Shown here: piece after piece, positions 1-12,012 of the stretch | Numbering within the stretch: the stretch's first letter is position 1 | Layout of the letters: every line of letters begins with the position of its first letter | NCBI GenBank assembly: GCA_027919835.1 | Contig: JANVFP010000042.1 | Span: 186,001 to 250,000 of the forward strand | Source of the DNA: Lentinula raphanica | Lineage: Eukaryota > Basidiomycota > Agaricomycetes > Agaricales > Omphalotaceae | Length of the DNA: 64,000 nucleotides | Direction of reading: 5' to 3' | Made by a program: the position numbers and the translations under genes | The notes under the pieces: model-generated | Database searches by the model: none | The model's input: the letters and a program-made list of their open reading frames with translations, nothing else | Told to the model about the DNA's origin: nothing

Positions 1-1442
1 TCTCTTCACATATCTCGGGTACCTTTTATTTTTTGAGTCAGAAAAAAGTGTGCTTGACATGATTTATGGTAGGCGCTGTAATATTCACATACTATGAAAG
101 TTCCTCCACCCCATGGTACAAAGGTTCTGAATCCTCTTGCCTGATTATTTGGTGGCTTATTCAGAAAGTGATCACCATCAAATTCTTCTGGATTTGGATA
201 GAAGGTTTTGTCATGGTGCAAGCTATAGGCATCTCCTGCAATATAATCTCCCTGCTGGATAGTATATCTATGCCCTTTATGTACCAGCTCTATATCAATA
301 TCTGGGATTCGAAAAACAGTAGCCAAAGAGCTGAGCCTCAGTGTCTCATTGACAACTGATTGTACCTGCTCAAAGCCTGGACTGTCAAGTGCTTCAGGCT
401 CTGCTATTAGAAAAGTTTCAAAGTCTGGCCAGTTCTTGTCAACTGTAGTATGGATCTGTGTTGCTAACTGAGCACAATAGATGGGATTGGAGATTAGGAA
501 TGCAATTGCATTGGTAGCAACCTGGATGCTTTGAGCATGAAATCCCCACAGAACACCTATGATGACATGTGATGTTTCTTTTGCATTCAAGTCAGCACTC
601 TTGAGTTCTTGTAAACATTCTGACATGAATGTAGATGCACCATCAATATAACCAGTGTCATCATCACTCTCCCAATGTTTGTTAATATAGGGAAGTATTG
701 CAGTAGCCCATTTGTTATGCATCATTTGTACCAGATGATGCATGACAGGAATACGGGAAACACCATAATACATCCATTGGTCCAGTTTATGGAAATGAGT
801 GTAAGTGTCTGGCAATGAATCTCCAAACAAGACTGATACTGAAGCCTGATACATACTCTGCTGAATAAGTTCACCAAGATGGATAGTAGCACCATCATGT
901 TGGTTTCCAAAATTATTCAGCATAGTGTACAGTCTCTGATTTATGAGTACTGTGATAGGTCCCATTGTGGGTTTCGTTAATCGCCTTGAAATGATACCAT
1001 ATATATTCCGTCGAAGTATCATTGTGATATAAGGCAAACGACTTTGAAGTCCTGAGGTAGCCTGTAGTAGATTTTCTTCAGGAGCATGCACTTGCTTGGG
1101 TGATTTCCCAACCAAGTCAGCCAAAAGCTCTGGTGATGATACTACAGTGATTTTCTGACCAGCTACAAGTAGCTGATATATAGGCCCAAACTGTGCACTA
1201 AAAATAATTGATTAGTTTAAACACATAATAAGCTTCAACTGCATTATTTACTGGCAAGATTTCATTAGGGTTTCCCTTCTGAGTGCAAATGATATACCAT
1301 GCCCAATCCATGGAATTATATAGGGAACTTGAGGAGGAGAATTTGGGATTGTATATGTTTTTGCTTTTAGATAAATCCAAAGCAATGAAACCAAAACAAA
1401 GATGATAAAGAAGGAAGTAATATCAGTAGTTGAGGACATCAT
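1..1442 (-). CDS. Cytochrome P450 monooxygenase, 3' end cut by window edge
   Basis: Haem-thiolate monooxygenase expected in the ER membrane; substrate unknown. Exon 1 (1252-1442) encodes a hydrophobic anchor (SFFIIFVLVSLLWIYL) and a proline-rich hinge (PNSPPQVPYIIPWIGHG). A 54-nt GT-AG intron (1198-1251) joins in frame to exon 2 (93-1197), which reads AQFGPIYQLLVAGQ and onward. Exon 2 carries an I-helix region (LWGFHAQSIQVATNAIAFL) without the usual acid-Thr pair, the K-helix ExxR as NETLRL, a PERF-like YPNPEEFDGDHF, and the start of the haem loop FVPWGGG. The two exons sum to 432 codons. A GT donor follows directly after the glycine-rich loop, so the haem Cys and the last ~60 residues should lie in another exon, mostly beyond the window. 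The WGGG loop and I-helix style recall CYP7/CYP8-like enzymes, but the family is not assigned. I cannot exclude decay at the 3' end. Confidence 0.85.
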
Positions 1443-1590
1443 AAAATAATGTTGTTCTTGAATTTTTATTGTGCTTGAAAGCTGCCCTTTTGTATGAGTA
1501 GAATAATGATGACTAATGCTTATTAGATTCTAGTGCTGTACTCCCCGCTGTATCCACAGCTGATATCAACAAACACTATCATAGTCATGC

Positions 1591-2212
1591 TGTACTGCTC
1601 CACATGCACTTTGAGTCAACATCATGATTCAGAAAGAATCAAGATTCATTTGAATTCATTAAAAATCAATACTAACTCAAATGCCGCAGTTTCCGTCGCA
1701 GATATCTATAAGGAACTTTCTTTGAGTTCAGTATTCTACATGCTATTTAAAGTCATGAAACGATTGATAGGTCCACATAAATTTAACATAAGCAGACTGT
1801 ACTACTCCACTTGCACTCTGACTCAACATCATAATTCACAAAGGATCAAGATTCATTCTAATTCATTGAAAATCAATAATAACTCAAATGCCGCAGTTTC
1901 CGTAGCAGACATCTATAAGGAACTGTCTTTGAGTTCAGTATTCTACATGCTATTTAAAGTCATGAAACAATTGATAGGTCCACATAAATTCAATATAAGC
2001 AGGCTGTACTGCTCCACTTGCATTCTGACTCAACATCATGATTCACAAGAAATCAAGATTTATTCTAATTCATTAAAAATTGATACTACCTCAAATGATG
2101 CCACAGTTTCTGTAGCAGATATCTATAAAGAACTTTCTTCAAGTTTAGTGCTCCACATGCTATTTAAAGTCATGAAACAATTAATAGGTTCACATAAATT
2201 CAACATGACATT
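1591..2212 (+). repeat. 207-bp tandem repeat, three copies, open in one frame
   Basis: Copies begin at 1591, 1798 and 2005 with the shared start TGTACTRCTCCAC. A fourth fragment of the same start lies at 2504, after an unrelated dispersed repeat. The period of 207 is a multiple of three and all three copies stay open in the same frame, with repeated peptide pieces such as VSVADIYKELS and MLFKVMK. Copy 3 has a 3-nt insertion that keeps the frame. No known domain is recognised and no clear start or splice pattern supports a gene, so it is listed as a repeat with possible coding history. Confidence 0.6.
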
Positions 2213-2503
2213 AGCAAAACAGGGAGCTGATGGATGGCACTGTCCAGCAGCTCCAGCATTCCCAGCACTTCCACCAAAGATCTCACTGAACAGTGTTGAA
2301 CAGACTCAATTGATTGCTGGACAGTGCTCAGTGTGGCAGTACTATTCAGTTTTGGTGGCATTCCTTGGCATTTCTTGGCAAATGCTTCAAATCTCTCACA
2401 AGATCAAATTTATATTACCTGAGTCTATTCAGTGCTGTCCAGTGCAATACCCTGCTGGAAGTGCTGGAGGACAAAACCCAGATTTTGCTGATGATAAGCA
2501 GGC
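2213..2503. repeat. Dispersed repeat containing TGCTGGACAG motifs, copy 1
   Basis: This block interrupts the 207-bp repeat array. It shares ordered pieces with 13200-13470: cagcactgtccag-like motifs, then cattccttggcatttcttgg, then a ctctcacaa-like piece, then a gctggaagtgctggagg-like piece and gattttgctgatg. It contains no gene I can support. Confidence 0.5.
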
Positions 2504-2540
2504 TGTACTGCTTCACTTGCACTCTGACTCAACATCATGA

Positions 2541-3196
2541 TTGTAGAAAAGTAATCACAGGTTTTTGATTTTTTTCTATACTAGTTATTTGATCTCTGTG
2601 TTTAATTTGTACTTTCATCAACTCTACTAAATTATATTCTATTTCCATCATTTGTAAATTTTTTCAATGATGACAATTCTATAAGCATCTTTAGTGCAAC
2701 TCAATACTGGAAGTGCTGGAGAGCAGAACTCAGATACTGCTGATGCATCAGAAAAACAGGGTAGTGCTGAACAGTGCAATGTGCCTATTGAATGCTGGAC
2801 AGCACTGTTCAGTATCTATTCAGTGCTGCACAACTTTGCAGTCCTATTCAATTCTGGCATGGTACTACTCAGCTTGTACTTAGTGCTACTTGGAAAGTCT
2901 CAAATCTTCTCACTATGTTACAGTTATATTGACCAACTGTATCAAGTGCTGGACAGCACTGTTCAGTGCAATCTCTCATGAGCTATATTTTATGTGATAG
3001 TAAATGTCTGACGTTGATTCTTTATATGATCTATCATTTAAAATTTGTCAACTAAATTTTATTACTTTTTGATTGCCATTTCAGATTGCAGAAGAATATT
3101 CAAAAAAGATGCTAAGTTACTTGATACAATCAATTTAATCAGTCCAAGACATGAAATATATAAAACCATGTAGAAGATGTGTTAATTTCATCTATC
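2541..3196. repeat. AT-rich spacer with dispersed repeat copy 2 (about 2694-2985)
   Basis: The stretch between the tandem repeat and the F-box gene is AT-rich. From about 2694 to 2985 it holds a second block of the GCTGGACAGCACTGTTCAG family, with the motif present in both orientations (ctgaacagtgc and gcactgttcag), so parts can fold back. No gene is seen. Confidence 0.45.
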
Positions 3197-3506
3197 ATGT
3201 CTCCTCTTCCAACTGAAATTATCTATCATATAATTGACCAATTCAAAAATCATAAAGAGCTTCTCATACAATGCTCAGTTATATCTCAAGTTTGGGCTCA
3301 TCGCTCCCGGTTTCATTTGTTTCATACTGTTCAACTTCATGACAATTTCTTTGCATTTTTCAAACTCTGCTCCAATAGATGCTCAACTATATCGATGCAT
3401 GTGCATTGTTTATCTATTGATCAATCTCAGTGCAATGCAGTAGTGTTGAGAATGGATGGTGAATCCCTCCTCGGTGGACACTCATCCCAACGGCCAACGG
3501 ACCTAC

Positions 3507-4249
3507 TGTTAGGGTCGTGCCAGATAGGGTCGGAGGGGTCCGGAGATTCCGGAGTCGGACCTAGTAGGTCCTGGGATCGGACTTAGGAAGTACCGAGCAG
3601 GTGGAAAAGTGTACAAGACCCTACGGATGGTTGCGGGACTTGGTGCTGTTATTGACCAACACCTTCTACTTGCTGCGTGTCCCTGAGGGTATGTGACGAA
3701 CGTAAGGATCCAATAGGACCGTCGGACCGTGGGAAAGTCGGAGTCGGAGTCGGAGTCGGACTAAACAAAGAGTCGAACGGACTAGACGTGAAGGCAGAGG
3801 TTGTACTAGATAGGACTGAAACTAGTACCAGAGGTAACTAGGTCATACCCAAGTCGATTTCGAGGTTAAGCCTACAGTACAAACTACTAAGGCTTATATA
3901 CCAGTCTCGGAGTAATCAAGTTCCGAGGCTGTCAAGTAATTAACAATAACTATTGTAAAGTCATAACAAAAGAATGAATGTACTTATTGTAAAATAAAAG
4001 ACAATAAGAGTGATAGGCATAAAGACAATAAGGACTGTGGCTGTGCCTCCGAATCGGATCGGAGTTATACACTAATAAACAAGCAAACATTAAGTACAAG
4101 CTCCGGAGTCGGAGCCATCGGAGCCATCGGAGCTATAAAAGCCATCGGAGTAGAAATAACAAACATAAAATGAGTGTGAGGGGATTAGGGAGGGGTCTGG
4201 ATCGGAATCGGATCGGAATCGGATCGGAGTCGGAGGTATGAATATAACA
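3507..4249 (-). repeat. LTR (3' in element orientation) of gag-only element
   Basis: 743 bp, rich in GGAGTC/CGGA short repeats (for example three tandem ggagtc units near 3740 and ccatcgga units near 4110). Near-identical to 5558-6270 apart from an extra 30 bp near 3540. Confidence 0.9.
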
Positions 4250-5024
4250 GTATCTCCTTGTTAGGCTTGAGCCCTCGAAAGCCTATAAGTGAGTCAGAGT
4301 GTATAAGGGCAAAAACAAAACAAGTAGAACAGAAAAAACAAAGTTGGGTCTGGAGTATCGGAGGGATAGGATCCAAGAAGGTGCCAAAGGAAGGAGCAAA
4401 CATAGAAATCCAAAATCTAAATACCACTGCAAAGGTTTTACTCGAAAATGAGTAACAAAAACTGTACACTTCCGAAGAATGCACAAAAGGTGATGGAAGT
4501 CCATCCAAGAGGTTCCGAAAACTCCGAAATCGGAGCCGTCGGAGTAGCCAAGGCATAAGAAAAACAAACAGAAGGGGCCGATCAGTATTTGTTACAAGCT
4601 ACCGAAGGTCAACGGACCAGAAGTGGGAGTTGAAACTATAATCAAGCCTATAATGTAAGAATTTCTAACAGAGGGGCAGTGCATATGAAGAAGATGAAAA
4701 CAAAGGGTGAGTGACACAGAAAAATCTCGGAAACATCGGACATAAGTGACCCAAAATAACAGAATGAACAAATATAACAAACAATGAGTGAACAGGGGGA
4801 AAATAACAGAAAAAGGTCGGACTTTAATGAACAAAAATATAAGAAATAAAGGACATAACAAACAGAGGTTAAACAGACAATAAAATCGGAGTAAAGTCGG
4901 ACTAAAATCGGAGTCGGACCGGAGTAGGACCGGAGCAACATTGGAAACAATAAAAACAAACTAGAACACAAGCAGGAGACAAAAAGAACACAAAAACTTA
5001 GCCTGAAAATGCCTCGGAGCAAGT

Positions 5025-5510
5025 CTAATACCAGTCCGAGTCATTTCCTACATCTCCATCGGAGCCCTCATCATCTGATTGCTCGGAGCTCTCCTGATCC
5101 AAGGAGTCAGTGGTTTGACCCCGGAGCCTAGGACAATTGGCTCGGAAATGGTCTCCACCACAGTAGAAGCAAAGTGCCATTCTCCAGCGCCTTTCTCTCT
5201 CCTCTGGAAGTAACCTTCCATTGGATCCGAGTATAGGTCTAGAATCTGACTCAGAATCCTCGGAATCGGAGGAAACATCGGTCAGAGGACCGGAGTTATT
5301 GGAATCGGAGTAGTCTGAGGGTTGATTATTGGAATCGGAGTTGTAGGAGTTGTAATCGGAGGAACCGTCGGAAACGTCGGAGCCAGCATCGGAGGATGAG
5401 TCATTGACATCACCTTCGGAGCTGTCTGAGGAGGAATAGGTGTCCGGGAGGGAATGAGCATAGTCATAGAAAGTTTGAGCATCGGAGAGATCCATGACAG
5501 AAGTGAACAA
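5025..5510 (-). CDS. Gag-like acidic zinc-knuckle protein of the short LTR element
   Basis: 161 codons starting about 48 nt inside the 5' LTR (element orientation). The first ~100 residues are extremely rich in Ser, Asp and Asn. A C-terminal CCHC-type knuckle reads CFYCGGDHFRANC, with three residues between the second Cys and His. An acidic tail follows. No capsid-like, protease or polymerase domain is present. Knuckles of this type bind nucleic acid in retroelement Gag proteins. A second in-frame Met lies six codons in (MDLSDAQ) and may be the true start. The function is inferred from context; it could be a remnant of a longer gag. Confidence 0.6.
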   Translation of the reverse strand: MFTSVMDLSDAQTFYDYAHSLPDTYSSSDSSEGDVNDSSSDAGSDVSDGSSDYNSYNSDSNNQPSDYSDSNNSGPLTDVSSDSEDSESDSRPILGSNGRLLPEERERRWRMALCFYCGGDHFRANCPRLRGQTTDSLDQESSEQSDDEGSDGDVGNDSDWY

Positions 5511-5557
5511 GAACAGAATGTCGGAACAGCAAATAGAAAAGGATAACCTCGAAATAC

Positions 5558-6270
5558 TGTTAGGGTCGTGCCAGATAGGGTCAGAGGGGTCCTGGGATCG
5601 GACTTAGGAAGTACCGAGCAGGTGGAAAAGTGTACAAGACCCTACGGATGGTTGCGGGACTTGGTGCTGTTATTGACCAACACCTTCTACTTGCTGCGTG
5701 TCCCTGAGGGTATGTGACGAACGTAAGGATCCAATAGGACCGTCGGACCGTGGGAAAGTCGGAGTCGGAGTCGGAGTCGGACTAAACAAAGAGTCGAACG
5801 GACTAGACGTGAAGGCAGAGGTTGTACTAGATAGGACTGAAACTAGTACCAGAGGTAACTAGGTCGTACCCAAGTCGATTTCGAGGTTAAGCCTACAGTA
5901 CAAACTACTAAGGCTTATATACCAGTCTCGGAGTAATCAAGTTCCGAGGCTGTCAAGTAATTAACAATAACTATTGTAAAGTCATAACAAAAGAATGAAT
6001 GTACTTATTGTAAAATAAAAGACAATAAGAGTGATAGGCATAAAGACAATAAGGACTGTGGCTGTGCCTCCGAATCGGATCGGAGTTATACACTAATAAA
6101 CAAGCAAACATTAAGTACAAGCTCCGGAGTCGGAGCCATCGGAGCCATCGGAGCTATAAAAGCCATCGGAGTAGAAATAACAAACATAAAATGAGTGTGA
6201 GGGGATTAGGGAGGGGTCTGGATCGGAATCGGATCGGAATCGGATCGGAGTCGGAGGTATGAATATAACA
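5558..6270 (-). repeat. LTR (5' in element orientation) of gag-only element
   Basis: 713 bp, the partner of 3507-4249, ending at the CCTAC duplication. It contains the same CGGA-rich tracts and lacks the 30-bp segment. Confidence 0.9.
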
Positions 6271-6614
6271 CCTACCACAGCCATCCCTTGTTTTGCCTCT
6301 CTCCGATCGGCCACTCTCTTACACTACTTATGTTTGTATATTTTCCTCGTTTCATATATTTCAAATCTATCTTCAGATATAACCTACAATACATTGTCGC
6401 TTCACCTCAGTCGTTCTCACTACTACTTGTGTGACCGCCTGAGGTGTGTATATATTTATTCCTGACCTAGATACTGTCCTTACTCACTATTTATTGGTAC
6501 AGCTACATATCTCGTACTGACTCGTTTCGTCAGGTAGTGTACCAATCACAGTCGTTCTCACTACTACTTGTGTGACCGCCTGAGCTACATATCTCGTACT
6601 GACTCGTTTCGTCA

Positions 6615-6630
6615 GGTTATGGGCCCCGCA
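6615..6630 (+). other. Copia primer-binding site complementary to initiator tRNA-Met anticodon arm
   Basis: GGTTATGGGCCC directly follows the 5' LTR. Its complement GGGCCCATAACC is the anticodon stem-loop of eukaryotic initiator tRNA-Met (anticodon CAU), the half-tRNA primer known for copia. The same site is present in copy 2. Confidence 0.8.
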
Positions 6631-6712
6631 CTCTGATACTGCAAAGCGGAGATACACACAAGACTAACGACTAAAACCCCGAAGAGTTACTAGACAAAAA
6701 ATCGCTTGCGTT

Positions 6713-9700
6713 ATGGCGTCGTCAATTTCGAGTAACTACACTAGTATACAGATGCTCCCCGAAGATCAGAAGTTCAACGGGGAGAACTACGTCTCATTCA
6801 AATCGATCATGCTCCCTACTGGAAAACTCAAAGGTCTTCACCTGTATTGGGAAGGCAAAGTGAACAACCCCAGTAACAACCCCTCTCCGTATCCATCCAC
6901 AACTTCCTCTCCAATCAATGACCCTAATCCGAACCCTCTCGAGTACGAACTCCGCGAATCAGTCGCTTTCTTGACACTCTGGAACAACATAAAGAACCCT
7001 GACGGCCTAGGTATACCTCACGGCCTGACCTCTGACAAACTTTGGACCTATCTAGAGGAAGAGTTCCAGACCGTTACCTCGATTGCGCGACAACGAAAGG
7101 AAGACAACCTTCGAGCTTGCCAATACATCAAAGGAATGAAGATTGTGGGAGAAGGAGGGTACGCCGAAAAGATGAGGATGCTGTTGAAGGAGGCCAATGA
7201 TTGCGGAGCGTCCATATCCGCTACTCAATTCAACACCATCTTTCTCGATTCGTTTCCACGTACTCCGACTTGGTTGGTAGCCACTGGGAACCTAATGGGG
7301 GAGAAGAGCTTCAACGTCATTGTCACTCGATTAGATGAATACTACCTGCACATGGGTGGAACACCTTCGTCTGTCCCAACGAATTCTATAGATCGAGTGG
7401 CTGCTCTACAAGCAGAAGTGGACGAACTCAAAACGGCACTTGCTGCTAATACTTTGCCTCGTCAAGGACCCGCGAATCCGGACCTAGTTTGTACCAATCC
7501 CAATTGCAAAGGGAAAGGTCACACAATAGAAAACTGTTGGAAACTAGGAGGAGGAAAGCAGGGACAGTATCCCAAATGGTGGAAAGGACATCGAGACGCA
7601 CCCCTCTTGAATCCATCTGCGAATACCACCACGACTTCATCTAACCCAAATGGGGAGATCAGTAGTGGACAGATTTATGCCTTGTCATCGACGACTTACT
7701 CTACCGTGACTAAACCCATTTTCCCTGCTGGACCGGCGAAAACCTTCGCAGATTCCGGGGCCACTACCTATTTCTTCCATGATCGATCCGTCTTCCGAAA
7801 CTACGTCCCAAAGACGGGAACAGTCGGTAACTCATCAAAGAAAGGGGTCAGCTTTGAGATCGTAGGGCAAGGGGATGTAGATGTCAGGGTCGTACATAAC
7901 AACAAAGCGCATACACTCACGTTCAGAAATGCCCTCCATGCTCCTTCCATCGCCTCGAATCTTATATCTATAAGCGTTCTCGATAATCTGGGATGGAATA
8001 TGGCGATTGGAAAAGGGAGAATCACTTTTTGCGAACCCGGGGGACAGGAAACGTTCTCTGGAAAGCTTGTCGATGGGCTCTACCTGATGGAAGGATCCTT
8101 TGTCGGAAGTTCGCCTACGGCCCTCACTGCATTTACCGCACGTTCTCTTGTCTCTCCAGGGGATCAGAATCTGTGGCACAGAAGATTCGGTCATTCAGGA
8201 AATTCTCCAGTAGAAAAAGCCACAAACCTTGTTGACGGTCTAGACATGAAAGAAGGAGAAGTTCTCCATTGTGAGGACTGCATCCTAGCCAACATGAAGC
8301 GTCGTCCTTTTGGACGGACAACTTGGACCCGAAACAGATCCACTCGAGCGTGTCTATATCGATATCTTTGGTCCCTCTAGAGTTACGTCTGTAGGAGGGA
8401 ACCGTTACGCCATGGTTTTCGTCGACGGAGGAACTGCGAAGAAAGTACCCTACTTCATCCCTAATCGTACCGCCGAAACTACACTCGAGTGCCTTGACGA
8501 ATTCAAAACTAATGCCGAACTCCAGACGGGGTACAAGCTGAAGTGTGTCCGTACAGATAACACTCCTGAGTTCAGGGGACAACTTTGGGCTCAGTGGTTC
8601 AAAAAACATGGAATTGTCCACGAGTTCACTACCGCTTACTCCTCAGCTTCGAACGGCGTAGCCGAACGGGCGATCGGTGTTCTGACAGAGTGTACAAGGG
8701 CGATGATGGTCGACGCGAGGTTGGGCGCTCGATGGTGGTGTGAAGCCTATTCGACAGCCGCGTATGTAGGAAATCGATTACCCTCCAGTCGTCATCCTGG
8801 CGTGATTCCCGAAGAGAGGTGGACGAAGCAGAAACAAGATGTTGGACACCTTAGAGTGTGGGGGTGCATATGCTATGCCAAGATCCAGGTCGAAACCGGG
8901 ATAGGGAAGTTCGATGACAGATCCATAAAGTGCCAATTCATTGGCTATGATGGTACGGGTGTGTATCGGTGTAAAGTCGTTGGGTCTGGTAGCAGCAATG
9001 AGGTACTAAGGTCGAGGGATGTCCTTTTTGAAGAAGGTCAGGGTCACTGGACTTCTTCAACTGAGGGGGAGGACGTGAATGGAGAGGACATGGATCTACG
9101 GTTCTTGGAGGTCCCAGTTTCAGAGTCCAACGAGGACCCACAAGATGTCAACCCGCTTATCAATAACTCGCTTATCAATGCAGTCGAACTGGACCGTATT
9201 GAAGACCGGGTCCCCGAAGCGAGTCACGATAACCAAAATCAAATTCAACCTCGTCCTCATCCAACCTACCATCCTCCTCGTGCACCACGCAAAACAATAC
9301 CTAAAGAACCTACCCGCAGATCGACCAGGATCCGCATTCCCACGGAAGCAATGATGGACTCGAAAACCTACCAAGAGGAAGAAGATCAAGCTCGAGAGGC
9401 GGGGGAGAACTGGGCGGGAAATTGGGAGGTTCCTATTCTACCAGAGTTCGACGAAGACGATGAAAATGGAGGAGCAGCTGCATTGATTGCACAGAACGAA
9501 CCATTGGCCCTCGAACCAGATAACAAGTGGACTCCCAATAATCATGCAGAAGCCACAACTCGACTCGACCTCTGGGGACCGGCGTTAGACAAGGAGATAG
9601 GAAGACTGGACACCAGAAATGCCTTTACGCCTGTCCCTCGAGAGAGCTGGATGAAGCTCATAGGCACCCGACTAGTCTTCGACGTCGTCACCAATCAAGA

Positions 9701-11123
9701 GGGAAAGGTTGTGAAGAGACGAGTACGGCTAGTAGCCCAAGGACATACTCAGAAGAAAGGGGTGCACTATTTCGATTCATTCTCCCTAACTGCACGATAT
9801 GAATCCGTCCGTCTTGTAATTGCTCTTGCAGCGGTTTTTGGGCTTCAAATCTGGGCTGGAGATTTCGCCGCGGTGTATCTCAATGCGAAGCCCCAGACTG
9901 TCAATTACCTCCGCGTTCCCGAAGGATATGAAAAGCATTACGGACTTAGGGATGGAACCGAAACTGTTCTCCGACAAGAAATCAATCTATACGGCACTAA
10001 AGATGCAGGGAACAACTGGTATCGCCTCCTCGACCAGACCTATCGTGAACTCGAACACCATTCAATTTCTGCAGACCCTTGTGTCCGTTATCGAGCATCT
10101 ACCCTTGGAGAAACCATCACTGCGACCTATACCGATGATGTTCTTGGTGCGTCGTCTTCTCGAGAGGATGGAGAGAATGTGCAGAAAGAACTCGGAGAGA
10201 AATTCGAATTTAGACAGGATGGGAAACCTGATACCTGCCTCGGACTCGGACTCGAATACCACGAAAACGGCGATATATCCATACACCAGCAATCCCTTAT
10301 TAACAGTACTCTTGAGAGGTTCGAGATGGTTGGTTGTGCCCCCAAGTACACGCCTTTGTCTCCAGGTTTGGACCTCAATGGGAGCCAGCCGAAACCGATC
10401 TCGCCTGAAGACCAACACTTCATGAACGATAAGGATTATATGGGTCTATTAGGATGCCTCAATCATATCGCTCAAGGGACCCGTCCTGATATTGCCTTTT
10501 CCGTCTCCCTTCTCCAGAGGTTTGCCTCGGATCCCCGACCGATTCACTGGAGTGCGGCCAAGCATATCCTGGCATACCTCAGTGCTACAGTCTCGTACAA
10601 ACTCAGGTATCGAAGACAGGCTAACACTGAAGAACCAGTACACGTTATGGGATATGCTGACGCCTCACACGCCGATGTCCATGACGAATCCGGATCTGCG
10701 ACCAGGAAATCTACCATGGGATACGTATTCCTCGTCGGCGGCGCCGCGGTCTCCTGGAGTTCCAAGAAACAATCCGTCGTAGCCCTTTCTACTACCGAGG
10801 CCGAGTACCTCTCTATGGTTCATGCGGGTAAACAGAGTGTTTGGTTGACCAACTTTGTCAAAGAAATCAACCGAGGCTCCGAGGACGCTCCGGAGATTCG
10901 AGTCGACAATCAGAGTGCTGTTGCTCTTACGAAAACCACAACCCATCACGCTCGAACCAAACATTTTGACGTTAACTGGGCGTGGATTCGTGACATGGTC
11001 CGTGAAGGCGACTTAGTGTTCAAATATGTTCCCTCTGCCAACAATCTCGCTGATATTCTCACCAAGTCCCTCTCTCGATCCTCAGTCATTGAAATTACTC
11101 GCGGAATGGGTCTGACCGAGTAG
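6713..11123 (+). pseudogene. Copia gag-pol polyprotein, copy 1, with one frameshift
   Basis: Frame 1 (6713 to about 8310) encodes Gag (MLPEDQKFNGENYVSFKSIM), a CX4CX4HX4C knuckle (CTNPNCKGKGHTIENC), protease (FADSGATTYFF) and the integrase zinc region (LWHRRFGH, CEDC). At about 8305-8315 the frame moves by one base relative to copy 2 (KRRPF then D-G-rich text). The second frame (to 11123) encodes the integrase core (D in YIDIFGPS, RTDNTPEF, E in NGVAERAIG), RT with an intact YTDD (TATYTDDVLG) and RNase H (YADASHADVHDESG, LSTTEAEYLSM). Stop codon TAG is just before the purine tract and 3' LTR. Apart from the single shift the coding region looks intact. Programmed frameshifting is possible, but copy 2 is continuous, so a mutation is more likely. 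Confidence 0.9.
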
Positions 11124-11137
11124 GGCTTCAGGGGGAG

Positions 11138-11539
11138 TGTTGAGAATGGATGGTGAATCCCTCCTCGGTGGACACTCATCCCAACGGCCAACGGACCTAC
11201 CACAGCCATCCCTTGTTTCGCCTCTCTCCGATCGGCCACTCTCTTACACTACTTATGTTTGTATATTTTCCTCGTTTCATATATTTCAAATCTATCTTCA
11301 GATATAACCTACAATACATTGTCGCTTCACCTCAGTCGTTCTCACTACTACTTGTGTGACCGCCTGAGGTGTGTATATATTTATTCCTGACCTAGATACT
11401 GTCCTTACTCACTATTTATTGGTACAGCTACATATCTTGTACTGACTCGTTTCGTCAGGTAGTGTACCAATCACAGTCGTTCTCACTACTACTTGTGTGA
11501 CCGCCTGAGCTACATATCTCGTACTGACTCGTTTCGTCA
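11138..11539 (+). repeat. 3' LTR of copia copy 1
   Basis: 402 bp, TGTTGAGAATGG...TTTCGTCA, preceded directly by the polypurine tract CAGGGGGAG and followed by the AGTAG target duplication. Confidence 0.95.
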
Positions 11540-12012
11540 AGTAGCACTTGCACCAATCATCTCACCATTATACTGCACCTTATTGGACAAGGTTTTAACA
11601 TGGAGAGCTGAGAATGGAGCTTCTATATCTGATCTTTTCCCCAAGTTGAATCAGCTCAACTTGGATTGGATTGGATGGTGGATGCTTTCTGCAAAAGCAA
11701 AATTCACATTGGCAACAGGCTTTTACTCAATCAAGAAGCTTCAGCTAAGCAATGTGGTTTTTGATTCTGAGCATGAGTTTCAAGAGGCTTTACACTCATT
11801 TCCAATGTTGGAAGAAGTATATCTGCTATCATTGAAGCTCCAACATCATTCCATAGAAACTACAACATCCCAATGGTTGAATTCACAAAGTCACTGGTTT
11901 ACTCAAGCATTAGATGTATTTGATTATTCAAAGAATTCATGGCAAGACTTTAGGTCCATTCCAACTGGTCTTCAAAAAATATCTCTTCAAATCAATTCAG
12001 ATGATATGCCCA

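Larger units (their letters stand above)
3507..6270 (-). mobile_element. Short non-autonomous LTR retrotransposon with a gag-like ORF only
   Basis: Inserted in the copia 5' LTR with a 5-bp duplication CCTAC (3502-3506, 6271-6275). Two LTRs of 743 bp (3507-4249) and 713 bp (5558-6270) differ by one 30-bp indel and a few substitutions. Ends are TGTTA...TAACA. On the minus strand a purine run AAGGAGAT abuts the 3' LTR. The internal part is only 1308 bp, too short for pol, and holds a single plausible ORF with a zinc knuckle. It must rely on enzymes from another element. I found no clear primer-binding site. Confidence 0.85.
3444..6614 (+). repeat. 5' LTR of copia copy 1, split by nested element
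   Basis: The LTR halves are 3444-3506 and 6271-6614, continuous with the 3' LTR sequence once the nested element and one CCTAC are removed. It ends GTTTCGTCA. Inside, a module containing ctactacttgtgtgaccgcc and the terminal actgactcgtttcgtca occur twice, an internal direct duplication also present in the 3' LTR. Confidence 0.9.
3444..11539 (+). mobile_element. Ty1/copia LTR retrotransposon, copy 1 (with nested insertion)
   Basis: Bounded by a 5-bp target duplication AGTAG (3439-3443 and 11540-11544), with TG...CA ends. The full span is 8096 bp; without the nested 2764-bp element and its duplication it is about 5.3 kb, close to copy 2 on the other side of the window. LTRs of 402 bp differ at only two positions that I noticed, so insertion is recent. 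The order gag, protease, integrase, RT, RNase H is the copia order. The pol frame is broken once near 8310. Confidence 0.95.

Noticed and set aside
3444..3586. C-terminal extension of the F-box ORF
   Set aside because: It reads into the copia LTR and the nested LTR; the coding part ends at the AGTAG junction.
4185..5022. Several minus-strand open frames in the gag-only element
   Set aside because: Overlapping, Phe/Leu-rich, no motifs and partly within the LTR; only 5025-5510 has a recognisable feature.
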